Assembly (NCBI GenBank): GCA_046348585.1 | Contig: JAXMDZ010000001.1 | Location: forward strand, 248,001 to 312,000 | Direction: 5' to 3' | Source: JADZAI01 sp046348585 | GTDB lineage: Bacteria > Pseudomonadota > Alphaproteobacteria > Micropepsales > Micropepsaceae | Length of the DNA: 64,000 nt | Part shown: piece after piece, positions 17,743 through 26,133 of the stretch | How the letters are laid out: each line of letters opens with the position of its first letter | Position numbering within the stretch: position 1 is the first letter of the stretch | Program-made: the position numbers and the translations under genes | The notes under the pieces: generated by a model | Databases searched by the model: none | What the model was told of the DNA's origin: nothing | What the model saw: only the letters and a program-made list of their open reading frames with translations

Positions 17743-18290
17743 AGGATCGGGCCGAGCGGGTAGTCTCGCTCGGGCGCGTAGTGCCGCCCCTCGCCGGTCT
17801 TGTGGCTGGAGAACAGCACCGCCTGCTCCACCGGGAAGGGGCCGCTGTCGTAGAGATTGTTGGCGGCGATCCAGGCCTGCACCCGCTCCGGCGGCGCGTG
17901 GCGCGGGCGGGCGAGCGTGACATGCGGCGTGTAGTTGCGGGCATCGACCGAAAGGCCGAGCCGCCGCAGCACCGCGAAGTGCTTTTCGGCGAGCGCCAGA
18001 AGCGCCTCGTTGCGCTCCACCGCCGCATAGAGAACCTGCGGCCGCTTGCCGCCGAACGCCGCGACGCCTTTCAGCCGCAGCTCGAAGCCGGGGCTGCGGA
18101 TGCGGGCGAGTTCGGTGTCGATGTCGGCGGCCAGCGGTTCTTCCACCGGGCCGATATAGGCGAGCGTGACGTGGAAATTCTCCTCCGGCACCCAGCCCGC
18201 GTCCCACGCCCCCTCGTCGAAGGATTGCAGCGCCGTCAGCCGGCTGGCGACGAGCTGGGGAATTTCGAGGGCGGTGAAGAGCGTAATCAT
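17736..18290 (-). CDS. thpR: RNA 2',3'-cyclic phosphodiesterase (ThpR/2H family)
   Basis: 184 residues from ATG 18290. The two HxT motifs that define 2H phosphoesterases are His40 in FHVTLAYIG and His123 in HVTLARPR, at the usual spacing. The start MITLFTALEIP is typical. The enzyme opens 2',3'-cyclic phosphates and may ligate tRNA halves in vitro. The stop lies inside the tail of the dispersed repeat, with the convergent zincin gene beyond it. Confidence 0.9.
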   Translation of the reverse strand: MITLFTALEIPQLVASRLTALQSFDEGAWDAGWVPEENFHVTLAYIGPVEEPLAADIDTELARIRSPGFELRLKGVAAFGGKRPQVLYAAVERNEALLALAEKHFAVLRRLGLSVDARNYTPHVTLARPRHAPPERVQAWIAANNLYDSGPFPVEQAVLFSSHKTGEGRHYAPERDYPLGPILL

Positions 18291-18349
18291 CGGCCTCAAA
18301 TCCCTATCAACCATAGGGTTGCGTGGGAATCGCCCCGGTCCGGTTTTCC

Positions 18350-18378
18350 TTGAATTCGTCGCATTCCGTAGCGATATT
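18350..18378 (+). promoter_or_regulatory. Probable promoter of the Bax-inhibitor-1 family gene
   Basis: TTGAAT (18350-18355) and GATATT (18373-18378) are spaced by 17 bases. The predicted start near 18385 gives a leader of about 45 bases. SD GGGAGA lies before the ATG at 18431. Confidence 0.5.
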
Positions 18379-18430
18379 CTGTCGCAGGATCGGACGCCCC
18401 CGTCCGGCCATGCGATTTTGGGAGACCACA

Positions 18431-19183
18431 ATGGCTGACTATCGCCAGACCGGCTACGGCGCCCCGGCTTCGAGCGCCGGCGCGGCCATGGATTACGGCC
18501 TGCGCAGCTACATGCTGGGCGTCTACAACTACATGGCGCTCGGCCTCGTCGTGACGGCCGTCGCGGCCTATGCCCTGTTCTCGGCCTCGTTCGTGGAAGC
18601 GAACGGCCACATCATCGCCCTGACCTCGCTCGGCGAGACGCTGTTCCTCAGCCCGCTGCGCTGGGTGATCATGCTGGCGCCGCTCGCCTTCGTGATGGTG
18701 CTGTCCTTCGGCATCAACCGCCTCTCGGCCGGCACGGCGCAGATCCTGTTCTGGGCCTTCGCGGCCGTGATGGGCGCTTCGCTGTCGACGGTCTTCGCGG
18801 TCTATGCCGGCGGCTCGATCTTCCGCGTCTTCCTCATCACCGCCGGCATGTTCGGCGCGATGTCGCTGTGGGGCTACACCACCAGGCGCGACCTGACCTC
18901 GATGGGCTCGTTCATGACGATGGGCCTGTTCGGCCTGATCATCGCCTCGCTGGTCAACATCTTCATGCAGTCGGACGCGATCTCCTGGGCCATCTCGGTG
19001 CTCGGCGTCGTGGTCTTCGTCGGCCTCACCGCCTACGACACGCAGAAGATCAAGGAGAGCTATGCCGAGGGCGACGAAGCCGGCCTCGCCACCAAGAAGC
19101 AGGTGATGGGCGCGCTGGAGCTCTACCTCGACTTCATCAACCTGTTCCTGATGCTGCTGCGCCTCCTCGGCGACCGCCGCTAA
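18431..19183 (+). CDS. Bax inhibitor-1/YccA family membrane protein
   Basis: 250 residues. After a short Tyr/Ala-rich tail, seven hydrophobic helices can be placed between about residues 30 and 245. Family signatures include FGINRLSAGTAQILFW in the middle and the C-terminal GLTAYDTQKIKE, the di-aspartyl sensor region, then LYLDFINLFLMLLRLLG. Members are pH-gated calcium-leak channels or modulators of membrane proteases. Monocistronic, with its own promoter and terminator. Confidence 0.93.
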   Translation: MADYRQTGYGAPASSAGAAMDYGLRSYMLGVYNYMALGLVVTAVAAYALFSASFVEANGHIIALTSLGETLFLSPLRWVIMLAPLAFVMVLSFGINRLSAGTAQILFWAFAAVMGASLSTVFAVYAGGSIFRVFLITAGMFGAMSLWGYTTRRDLTSMGSFMTMGLFGLIIASLVNIFMQSDAISWAISVLGVVVFVGLTAYDTQKIKESYAEGDEAGLATKKQVMGALELYLDFINLFLMLLRLLGDRR

Positions 19184-19207
19184 GCGGCCTCACGGACCGA
19201 AAACGCG

Positions 19208-19236
19208 AAACCCCGGACGGCGACGTCCGGGGTTTT
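19208..19236 (+). terminator. Rho-independent terminator after the Bax-inhibitor-1 gene
   Basis: AAACCCCGGAC (19208-19218) pairs with GTCCGGGGTTT (19225-19235) around the loop GGCGAC, followed by TC. On the other strand the stem is followed by TTTC, so it may also stop the convergent DUF2794 transcript. Confidence 0.9.
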
Positions 19237-19255
19237 CGTTTGGGCGCGGCGGCCT

Positions 19256-19651
19256 TCAGGCCTCGACCGCCTTGATCAGCTTGGCGTCGAAGACCCTGAG
19301 GACCTGCTTCAGGTCGTGGCCGCGCTTCAGCACCTGCCCCGCCTGGCCGAGCACCGCGAAGGCGCCCTGCTTCGCCCGCAGCTTCGGCCGCTTCTCGATG
19401 CGGAAGACCGGGTTCTCGCTCGTCCGCTTGAAGATCGAGAAGACCGCCGCGTCCTTCAGCCAGTCGATCGCGTAGTCGCGCCATTCCCCGGCGGCGACCA
19501 TGCGGCCATAGATGTTGAGGATGGCGCTCATCTCGCGCCGGTCGAAGGCGGTCACCTCGCGTGGCGGGTGCCAGGATGCGCCCTGATCCTCCATCCGCGA
19601 GACCGAGCGCGCCGTTCCGCGGAGATCGACTATGTTCGCACTGTCGTCCAT
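19256..19651 (-). CDS. DUF2794 family protein
   Basis: 131 residues. The conserved core is clear: REVTAFDRREMSAILNIYGRM, then GEWRDYAIDWL, then RIEKRPKLRAKQGAF and LKRGHDLKQVLRV. This family is nearly confined to alphaproteobacteria and has no known function. No signal peptide or membrane segment. Convergent with the Bax-inhibitor-1 gene. Confidence 0.9.
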   Translation of the reverse strand: MDDSANIVDLRGTARSVSRMEDQGASWHPPREVTAFDRREMSAILNIYGRMVAAGEWRDYAIDWLKDAAVFSIFKRTSENPVFRIEKRPKLRAKQGAFAVLGQAGQVLKRGHDLKQVLRVFDAKLIKAVEA

Positions 19652-19991
19652 AGGAGCGAAACTCTGCGCCCGACCGGCCGGCTTCGCAAGATGCGACGCT
19701 TCGATGACAGCACGGACGCCCGGGTCTCCCGGAATCGTCCTTTATCGTCAGAGACTTGACCGCGCTTCGTGACGCTCGTCACCGGCGGCCGCGCGTCACG
19801 CTTTCGCCTTGTTTCGGACAGAGCGCCGCCGCGAGCCCCCATCATATTCATCCTTGTCAAAAGGCCCGGTTCCGGCGGCGGTCACTCATAGCCCCCCAGC
19901 CCCCCTGCGGTCGCTCCGGAGCCGGGCCTCGCGACATTCTCCCTGGATGCCCCATCCATGCCGGACGGCGAAAGCCGCCCGGTTTTTTTGT
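19652..19991. other. 340-base intergenic region with no convincing gene; possible small RNA
   Basis: No open frame here looks real; the best (minus strand 19630-19860) starts inside DUF2794 and is Arg/Ser-rich shadow. The region has a hairpin GTGAC-GCTC-GTCAC near 19770 and ends in a strong plus-strand terminator at 19961-19989, although no plus-strand gene lies upstream. That combination suggests a short plus-strand RNA. It does not match 6S, SRP, tmRNA or RNase P signatures that I know. Confidence 0.35.
19961..19989 (+). terminator. Orphan plus-strand Rho-independent terminator
   Basis: CCGGACGGC (19961-19969), loop GAAA, GCCGCCCGG (19974-19982) with one A/C mismatch, then seven T. On the minus strand there is no T run after the stem, so it cannot end the SnoaL-like gene at 19992. 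It implies plus-strand transcription from within 19652-19960. Confidence 0.8.
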
Positions 19992-20492
19992 CTAGGACGG
20001 AAGCAGACCAAGCTGCTTCAGCATTCCGTACTGGTCGAACACCGTCCATTCCTCGGCGATCAGCCCGTCGCGCAGGCCGAACACCGTCATGCCGCGCACC
20101 CGGTAGGGGCGGCCGGTGGCGGGCAGGCCGTTGCCTTCGCCCGAATTGGTGCCGCTGACCTCGTAATGGACGGCGACGGTGTCGCAGGCCGCGACGGTCT
20201 GCAGGACGCTCACCGCCATGTCGGGCGAGGCCTGCCGCCAGCCCTGCGAGGCGGCGCGGTCCTCCGCCCGGCTGTAGTCCCGCGTCGGCCCGTGGACCAC
20301 GAAGTCGGGATGATAAATGTGCTCGTTCTCGTCGATCCGGCCCTTGCCGAGAATCTCCTCGAAGACGATGCGCACGGTCGCGGCGTTGGCGGCGCGGGTT
20401 TCGGACGCGCAATCCGCGTCCTCCCCGGCCAGCGCGGGCGCGCCGAAGGCGGAAGCGAGAACGAGGGCCGCGAGGGCCTGGCGGGCGGACAT
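19992..20492 (-). CDS. Secreted SnoaL-like (NTF2-fold) protein
   Basis: 166 residues. Signal peptide 1-22 ends in ALA. The mature part has the SnoaL polyketide-cyclase-like pattern: a first helix pair with YHPDFVVHGP, a curved sheet (VAVHYEVSGTNSG, RVRGMTVFGLRDGLIAEEWTVFDQ) and a short C-terminus. Such NTF2-fold proteins bind or isomerise small ligands; the export signal makes a periplasmic role likely. Divergent from a TetR gene 72 bases away and probably its target. Confidence 0.8.
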   Translation of the reverse strand: MSARQALAALVLASAFGAPALAGEDADCASETRAANAATVRIVFEEILGKGRIDENEHIYHPDFVVHGPTRDYSRAEDRAASQGWRQASPDMAVSVLQTVAACDTVAVHYEVSGTNSGEGNGLPATGRPYRVRGMTVFGLRDGLIAEEWTVFDQYGMLKQLGLLPS

Positions 20493-20509
20493 GGGCTTCT
20501 CCTGTAGGA

Positions 20510-20556
20510 CTTACGCCGTAAGGCACATTGACACGCGATATGCCTTACAGTGTAAG
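20510..20556. promoter_or_regulatory. Twin operator between the SnoaL-like gene and its TetR regulator
   Basis: CTTACGCCGTAAGGCA (20510-20525) and TGCCTTACAGTGTAAG (20541-20556) are inverted copies matching at 14 of 16 bases, and each contains CTTAC/GTAAG half-sites. A TTGACA at 20528-20533 lies between them. One copy overlaps each divergent start region. This is the arrangement expected for a self-regulating TetR protein; the assignment to the adjacent gene is inference. Confidence 0.65.
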
Positions 20557-20564
20557 TTGTCAAG

Positions 20565-21197
20565 ATGACCGCCCGTCCCCGTCCGCCGCGCCGGCCCGCG
20601 CGGCCGCCCGCTCCGCGACTTAGCCCCGACGCCATCGCCGAAGCGGCGCTCGCCCTGATCGACCGCGACGGCCTCGACCGGCTCAGCGCCCGCCGCCTTG
20701 CCGCGGCGCTGAACTGCGAGGCGATGTCGCTCTATCATCACGTCGCCGGCATGGAGGGCGTGCTCGACCTGACGGCCGACCGCCTTCTGTCCCTGATCCC
20801 GCCGCCGCCCGAAGCGCCCGCCGATCCGCGCGCCGCGCTGCTGGCGCTCGCCCGCTCCTATCTGGCGCTGGCCGATCGCCATCCGGCCGCCTTCGCGCTG
20901 ATCGCCGCCCGCCGCTGGCGGACGCCCCGCGCCGCCGCCCTGGCCGGCGACCTGACCCGGCTGCTCGGCGGCCTCGGCCTCAAGCCACGCGAGGCGCTGC
21001 GCGAACTGCGCATCCTGGCGGCCTATCTGAACGGGGCGGGGCTGGCGCTGGCCGCCTGGCGCACGGACGCCGCGCCCTCGCAGACCGCGGCCGCCGATCC
21101 GGCGCTCGCCCGGCTCGGTGCGGCCCTCGGGCCTGCCGCCATCGCCCGCGATCTCGCCGCCGGGCTGGAGGCGATGGTCGCCGCCATCGGACGCTGA
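20565..21197 (+). CDS. TetR/AcrR-family regulator (TetR_C-type)
   Basis: 210 residues. A Pro/Arg-rich N-terminus is followed by a helix-turn-helix (about 18-66; LSPDAIAEAALALIDRDG, LSARRLAAALNCEAMSLYHHV). The C-terminal half resembles the tetracycline-repressor-like ligand domain. Divergent from the SnoaL-like gene with twin inverted operators between them. The only -35-like hexamer would put transcription start at or beside the ATG, so a leaderless mRNA is possible. Confidence 0.88.
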   Translation: MTARPRPPRRPARPPAPRLSPDAIAEAALALIDRDGLDRLSARRLAAALNCEAMSLYHHVAGMEGVLDLTADRLLSLIPPPPEAPADPRAALLALARSYLALADRHPAAFALIAARRWRTPRAAALAGDLTRLLGGLGLKPREALRELRILAAYLNGAGLALAAWRTDAAPSQTAAADPALARLGAALGPAAIARDLAAGLEAMVAAIGR

Positions 21198-21258
21198 GCG
21201 CCTGTCGCGCCGGGCGGCCCTGTGGTTTCATGCCTCCAAAATATCCAGGGAGGACACC

Positions 21259-22002
21259 ATGCGCCTGAAAGACCGCGTCGCCATCGTCACCGGCGCCGCC
21301 TCCGGCATCGGCCGGGCGAGCGCCGAACTGTTCGCGGCCGAGGGCGCGCAGGTGCTGGCCGTCGACCTGCCGGGCAGCGCCCTTGTCGCCGCCTTCCAGG
21401 ACGCCGCCGGCATCGTCCCTCTGCCGCTCAGCATCGTCGAGCCCGACGCCCCGGCGCGCATCGTCGGCGAGGCGGTCGCCCGCTTCGGCCGGCTCGACAT
21501 CCTTTTCAACAATGCCGGCGTCTCGGGCCGCCATTTCGTCGAGGAGATGGAGGATGCCGACTGGGAGCGCATCATGGCGGTCAACGTGACCGCCCAGATG
21601 AAGCTCGCCCGCGCCGCCATCCCCCACCTGAAGAAGAGCCCGGCCCCGCGCATCATCAACACCGCTTCGGTGATGGCCGAGGGCACCGATCTCGGCCTCG
21701 CGGCCTATTGCGCCTCGAAGGCGGGCGTCGCCGGGCTGACGCGGACGCTGGCGCTGGAGCTCGGCCGCTACAACATCACCGCCAACTATCTGCTGCCGGG
21801 GGCGATCGAGACTGGCATGACCAAGCCGCTATGGGACGTGCGCCCGGAAATCGCCGAGATCTGGGCGAAGAAATCGCCGCTGCGCCGGCTCGGCCAGCCC
21901 ATCGACCTCGCCCGCGCGGCGCTCTTCCTCGCCTCCGACGATTCCGGCTTCATCACCGGCCACGGCCTGCATGTCGACGGCGGGCTGATGCTGCGGGTCT
22001 AG
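21259..22002 (+). CDS. Short-chain dehydrogenase/reductase
   Basis: 247 residues from ATG 21259 with GGGAGGA upstream; the longer frame overlapping the TetR gene is not used. Classical SDR: cofactor loop TGAASGIG (11-18), NNAG (84-87), catalytic Ser137, Tyr150 and Lys154 (YCASK), and a C-terminal FITGHGLHVDGG. Asp36 in AVDLPG suggests preference for NAD(H). Substrate unknown. Confidence 0.9.
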   Translation: MRLKDRVAIVTGAASGIGRASAELFAAEGAQVLAVDLPGSALVAAFQDAAGIVPLPLSIVEPDAPARIVGEAVARFGRLDILFNNAGVSGRHFVEEMEDADWERIMAVNVTAQMKLARAAIPHLKKSPAPRIINTASVMAEGTDLGLAAYCASKAGVAGLTRTLALELGRYNITANYLLPGAIETGMTKPLWDVRPEIAEIWAKKSPLRRLGQPIDLARAALFLASDDSGFITGHGLHVDGGLMLRV

Positions 22003-22045
22003 CCGATAGCTGCGCGCCGCCGCTGTCCGGTGTAGGAAGGCGGCC

Positions 22046-22549
22046 ATGACCGAAGACGACCGCGTATCCTGGTTCAGCCTCTTCGCCGGCCTGCTGGCGG
22101 CGGCGCTGGCGACGGCGGCGGTCGTCGTCTACACCCAGCGCGGCTGGGGCCATGCCAGCGCCGGACCGGTCTTCCTCTTCGCCTTCGCCTACGCCTTCGC
22201 GGCCGGGCTCGTGATCGGCCTGCCGGTGCTGGGGCGGATGGTGAAGCGGCGGCGGCTGAACGGGCGCACCGCCGCCTATGCCGGAGCGATCGCCGCCGCC
22301 TTCCCCGGCCTCATCTTCGTCCTCTGCGTCGCCTCCTGCGCCAATAACGGCGTCGTCCTGGGCGTCGCGGCCTGCACCGGCGGCGTGCGCAACCTGGCCG
22401 GGTGGGGCTTCGCCGCCGGACTGGTCGGGGCGCTGGCGGCGATGGGCGCGGCGGCGGGCCTCGTCGGCTTCTTCGTCTATGCCGCGATGCGCCGGATCAT
22501 GCTGACCCAGCCGCATGACGACGACCTGCCCGACCCGCCGCCGGACTAG
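22046..22549 (+). CDS. Hypothetical four-helix membrane protein
   Basis: 167 residues. Hydrophobic segments at about 10-29, 41-63, 76-98 and 118-142, joined by a short Arg/Lys-rich cytoplasmic loop (RMVKRRRLNGR). The C-terminus is acidic and Pro-rich (DDDLPDPPPD). Cys residues near the third helix (LCVASCANNG, VAACTGG) could form a periplasmic disulfide. No family recognised. Confidence 0.65.
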   Translation: MTEDDRVSWFSLFAGLLAAALATAAVVVYTQRGWGHASAGPVFLFAFAYAFAAGLVIGLPVLGRMVKRRRLNGRTAAYAGAIAAAFPGLIFVLCVASCANNGVVLGVAACTGGVRNLAGWGFAAGLVGALAAMGAAAGLVGFFVYAAMRRIMLTQPHDDDLPDPPPD

Positions 22550-22648
22550 GAGCGGCTAACGCCCAATTCACTTTGCCGCCCCCGCGGCGAGCCGCTACAA
22601 GACGACGCCCGGTTCGCGGGCCTCCTTCCGACTGCGCAAAGATCCCCC

Positions 22649-23416
22649 ATGGCGATGATCGAGATCGACGCACTGGCCAAGAGCTTCGGGCCCGTCCAGG
22701 CGGTGCGCGGCGTGTCGCTGACCGTCGACAAGGGCGAGGTGCTCGGCTTCCTCGGCCCCAACGGCGCGGGCAAGTCGACCACCATGAAGATGGCGACCGG
22801 CTTCCTCGCCCCGACCTCGGGCGCCGCCCGCATCTGCGGCTTCGACGTCCAGTGCGACCCGCTGCCCGCCCAGACACGGCTCGGCTACCTGCCCGAGGGC
22901 GCGCCCGCCTATGGCGACATGACGCCGCGCGGGTTCCTGCATTTCTGCGCCGCGACCCGCGGCCTTTCCGGCGCGGCGGCCAAGGCCGCGATCGAGCGCG
23001 CCGTCGCCCGCACCCAGCTCGGCCGCGTGCTGGAGCAGCCCATCGAGACGCTCTCCAAGGGCTTCAAGCGCCGCGTCGGCCTCGCCCAGGCGATCCTGCA
23101 CGATCCGCCGGTCCTCATCATGGACGAGCCGACCGACGGTCTCGACCCCAACCAGAAGCACGCGGTGCGCGAACTGATCCGCGAGATGGCGCCCGAAAAG
23201 GCGATCATCGTCTCGACCCACATTCTTGAGGAAGTCGCCGCGATCTGCACCCGCGCGGTCATCATCGACCGCGGCCGCATCGTCGCCGACGGGCGCATCG
23301 CCGGCGGCGCCATCGTCTTCGCCACCACCGCCCCGGACGGGACCAAGGGCGAAGTGAGCGCCGACGCCCACGATCTCGACGGCGTCTTCCGCGCGCTGAC
23401 CCAGGCCGCGGCCTGA
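22649..23416 (+). CDS. ABC transporter ATP-binding protein (GldA-like)
   Basis: 255 residues. Walker A GPNGAGKST (36-44), signature LSKGFKRR, Walker B VLIMDEPTDGLDP and the switch His in STHILEEV. It belongs to the CcmA/GldA type of exporter ATPases. It is the first of four genes: ATPase, permease, a GldG-like periplasmic-domain protein and DUF4340, spaced by 5 to 13 bases. This set is known as the gliding-type auxiliary ABC system in many non-gliding bacteria; its substrate is not established. Confidence 0.9.
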   Translation: MAMIEIDALAKSFGPVQAVRGVSLTVDKGEVLGFLGPNGAGKSTTMKMATGFLAPTSGAARICGFDVQCDPLPAQTRLGYLPEGAPAYGDMTPRGFLHFCAATRGLSGAAAKAAIERAVARTQLGRVLEQPIETLSKGFKRRVGLAQAILHDPPVLIMDEPTDGLDPNQKHAVRELIREMAPEKAIIVSTHILEEVAAICTRAVIIDRGRIVADGRIAGGAIVFATTAPDGTKGEVSADAHDLDGVFRALTQAAA

Positions 23417-23427
23417 CGGAGAGCTGC

Positions 23428-24165
23428 ATGTACAAGGGCACCGCCGCCGTCTTCCACCGCGAGCTCGCCGCCTATTTCGCGACGCCCCTCGCCCTCGTCT
23501 TCATCGTCATCTTCCTGTTCGCGATGGGGGCCTTCACCTTCTATCTCGGCGGCTTCTACGACAGCGGCCAGGCGAACCTCGCCATCTTCTTCTCGTTCCA
23601 CCCCTATCTCTATCTCTTCCTGATCCCGGCCATCGCGATGCGGCTGTGGGCGGAGGAGCGCAAGTCCGGCACGCTGGAGCTGCTGCTGACGCTGCCCATT
23701 CCGCCGGGCGCGGCGGTGCTGGGCAAGTTCCTCGCCGCCTGGGCCTTCGCCGGCATCGCCCTCGCCCTCACCTTCCCGATGTGGATGACGGTCAATTTCC
23801 TCGGCCGCCCCGACAACGGCGTCATCCTCGCCTCCTATGCCGGGTCGTGGCTGATGGCGGGCGGCTATCTCGCCATCGGCTCGGCGGTCTCGGCCGCGAC
23901 CTCCAACCAGGTCATCGCCTTCGTCGTCTCGGTCGTGATCTCGTTCCTCTTCACGATCTCCGGCGCGCCGCTGGTGATCGACGCGCTTTCGGCCTTCCTG
24001 CCGCTGGAGCTGCTGGGAACGATCTCGTCCTTCTCGTTCCTCACCCATTTCAACGCGATCATGGCGGGCGTCATCGACCTGCGCGACCTGATCTTCTTCG
24101 GCACGCTGATCGCCTTTTTCCTGTTCGTGACGGCCGTGCTGGTCGATCTGCGCAAGGCCGGGTGA
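23428..24165 (+). CDS. ABC-2 type permease (GldF-like)
   Basis: 245 residues with six hydrophobic helices (about 12-38, 58-78, 98-122, 133-160, 165-190, 213-240). ERKSGTLELLLTLPI after helix 2 is the characteristic ABC-2 permease coupling segment. It pairs with the ATPase encoded 11 bases upstream. The next gene starts five bases after its stop. Confidence 0.9.
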   Translation: MYKGTAAVFHRELAAYFATPLALVFIVIFLFAMGAFTFYLGGFYDSGQANLAIFFSFHPYLYLFLIPAIAMRLWAEERKSGTLELLLTLPIPPGAAVLGKFLAAWAFAGIALALTFPMWMTVNFLGRPDNGVILASYAGSWLMAGGYLAIGSAVSAATSNQVIAFVVSVVISFLFTISGAPLVIDALSAFLPLELLGTISSFSFLTHFNAIMAGVIDLRDLIFFGTLIAFFLFVTAVLVDLRKAG

Positions 24166-24170
24166 GCGCC

Positions 24171-26120
24171 ATGAAGCTATTCGCCTCCTTCGCCCGCAAC
24201 CGCCGCAGCGCCGCGATCGTCTCGATCGCGCTGGCGGCGATCGTCTTCCTCGCGCTCAACACGGCGGCCAATATCTGGTTCCGCTCGGCCCGGCTCGACC
24301 TCACCGAGAACGGCCTCTACACGATCTCGGACGGCACGAAGAACATCCTGCGCGGCCTCAAGGAGCCGGTGACGCTGCGGCTCTATTATTCGGCCGAACA
24401 GGCGGCGGACTATCCCAACGTGCGCGCCTACGCCCAGCGCATCCGCGACCTGCTCGACGAATACCGCTCGATCGCCGGGGCCAATCTCGTCGTCGAGGAG
24501 ATCGACCCCGCGCCCTTCAGCGCCGCCGAGGACCAGGCGATCTCCGCCGGCCTCCAGGGCGCGCCGACGCAAGGGGGCGATCCGATCTATCTCGGCCTCG
24601 CCGGCTCCAACACCGCTGACGGCCAGGAGACCATCCCCTTCTTCGTCATGGAGCGCGAGGCGTTCCTCGAATACGACCTCACCTCGATGATCGCGCGCCT
24701 GTCGCAGGCGAAGAAGCCGGTGCTCGGCCTCGTCACCAACCTGCCGCTCGACACCGGCTCGGGCGGCCTCATCGCCTCGATGCAGGGCCAGTCGCAGCCC
24801 TTCGTCGCCTATTCGCAGCTCGTGCAGATCTTCGACATCCGCCCGCTGGAGCAGGATTTCGACAGCGTGCCCTCGACCATCGACGCGCTGATCGTCGCCC
24901 ACCCCAAGGCGCTCAGCGAGCGCACGCTCTATGCGCTCGACCAGTTCGTGATGCGCGGCGGGCGGATCATCGCCTTCGTCGATCCGATCTCCGAGATCAG
25001 CCAGCTGCAGAGCCAGGAGACCGGCCAGCCGGTGCAGGGCGCGACCTTCAAGTCCGACCTCTGGCTGCTGAAATCCTGGGGCGTCGCCTACAATGCCGAC
25101 GAGGTCGTGCTCGACCGCGGCCGCGCCCAGCAGGTGCAGTACGGCGGCAACGCCGCGCGCCCGGTCGTCGCCTATCCGGTGTGGATCGGCCTCACCGCCA
25201 ATCCCGACCCGCAGAAGAGCGATTTCGACGCGGGCGATCTCGTCACCTCCTCGCTCACCAAGGTGAACCTCGCCTCCGCCGGGCGGCTGACCCCGGCCGA
25301 GGGCGCGACCACGACCTTCACGCCGCTGATGCGCTCGTCCGACGACGCGATGCTGGGCAGCGCCGAGATGCTGACCCTCCAGGCCGATCCCGACGAGCTG
25401 ATGCGCACCTTCCTGCCCTCGGGCGAGCGCTACACCATCGCCGCGCGCATCGCCGGGCCGCTGAAATCCGCCTTCCCCGACGGCGCGCCCAAGCGCGTCG
25501 CCGAAGAGGGCAAGCCGCCGCCGGCGCCGCTGCCCGCCCATATCGCCGAAACCGCGAACGCCAACATCATCGTCGTCGCCGACAGCGACATCTTCGACGA
25601 CCGCTTTTGGGTGCAGGCGCAGCGCCAGGGCGATCAGACCATGGCGGTGCCGATCGCCGACAATCTCGCCTTCATCGCCAGCGCCGCCGAGAACATGCTG
25701 GGCTCGAACGACCTCATCGGCCTGCGCGCCCGCGCCACCTCCGAGCGGCCCTTCACCGTGGTCGAGGACCTCAAGCGCGAGGCCGACGCCCGCTTCCTGC
25801 GCGAGGAGCAGGACCTCAACGCCCGCATCGCCGAGACGCAGGAAAAGCTCCAGGCCTTCGCCAAGACGGGCGCAAACGGCGATCCGGCCGCCATCGGCCC
25901 CGAGCAGGAAGCCGAGATCGAGCGCTTCCGCGAGGAACTGGCGGCGACGCGGGCGCGCCTGCGCGAGGTGCAGCACGAACTGCGCGCCGGCATCGACCGC
26001 CTCGGCAACATCCTCGCCGCCGTCAACATCGCCGCCGTCCCGGCGCTGCTGGTGATCGTCGCCATCGTCCTTGGCGTCCTGCGCCGCCGCCGCATGGCGG
26101 CCGCCCAGGCCGCCGTCTGA
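24171..26120 (+). CDS. GldG-like ABC auxiliary protein
   Basis: 649 residues. An N-terminal helix (about 12-32) and a C-terminal helix (about 617-640) flank a large periplasmic region. The GldG/ABC_transp_aux fold is shown by RLDLTENGLYTIS, VTLRLYYS, VRAYAQRIRDLLDEY, VVEEIDPAPFS and RGGRIIAFVDP. A coiled coil precedes the last helix (residues about 535-605, Glu/Arg-rich). In the family it partners the ATPase and permease genes upstream. The next gene starts 13 bases after its stop. Confidence 0.88.
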   Translation: MKLFASFARNRRSAAIVSIALAAIVFLALNTAANIWFRSARLDLTENGLYTISDGTKNILRGLKEPVTLRLYYSAEQAADYPNVRAYAQRIRDLLDEYRSIAGANLVVEEIDPAPFSAAEDQAISAGLQGAPTQGGDPIYLGLAGSNTADGQETIPFFVMEREAFLEYDLTSMIARLSQAKKPVLGLVTNLPLDTGSGGLIASMQGQSQPFVAYSQLVQIFDIRPLEQDFDSVPSTIDALIVAHPKALSERTLYALDQFVMRGGRIIAFVDPISEISQLQSQETGQPVQGATFKSDLWLLKSWGVAYNADEVVLDRGRAQQVQYGGNAARPVVAYPVWIGLTANPDPQKSDFDAGDLVTSSLTKVNLASAGRLTPAEGATTTFTPLMRSSDDAMLGSAEMLTLQADPDELMRTFLPSGERYTIAARIAGPLKSAFPDGAPKRVAEEGKPPPAPLPAHIAETANANIIVVADSDIFDDRFWVQAQRQGDQTMAVPIADNLAFIASAAENMLGSNDLIGLRARATSERPFTVVEDLKREADARFLREEQDLNARIAETQEKLQAFAKTGANGDPAAIGPEQEAEIERFREELAATRARLREVQHELRAGIDRLGNILAAVNIAAVPALLVIVAIVLGVLRRRRMAAAQAAV

Positions 26121-26133
26121 GAGGAACGCGCCC

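Noticed and set aside
19630..19860. 76-codon minus-strand open frame upstream of DUF2794
   Set aside because: Starts opposite nothing recognisable, overlaps the DUF2794 start, no ribosome-binding site, Arg/Ser-rich.
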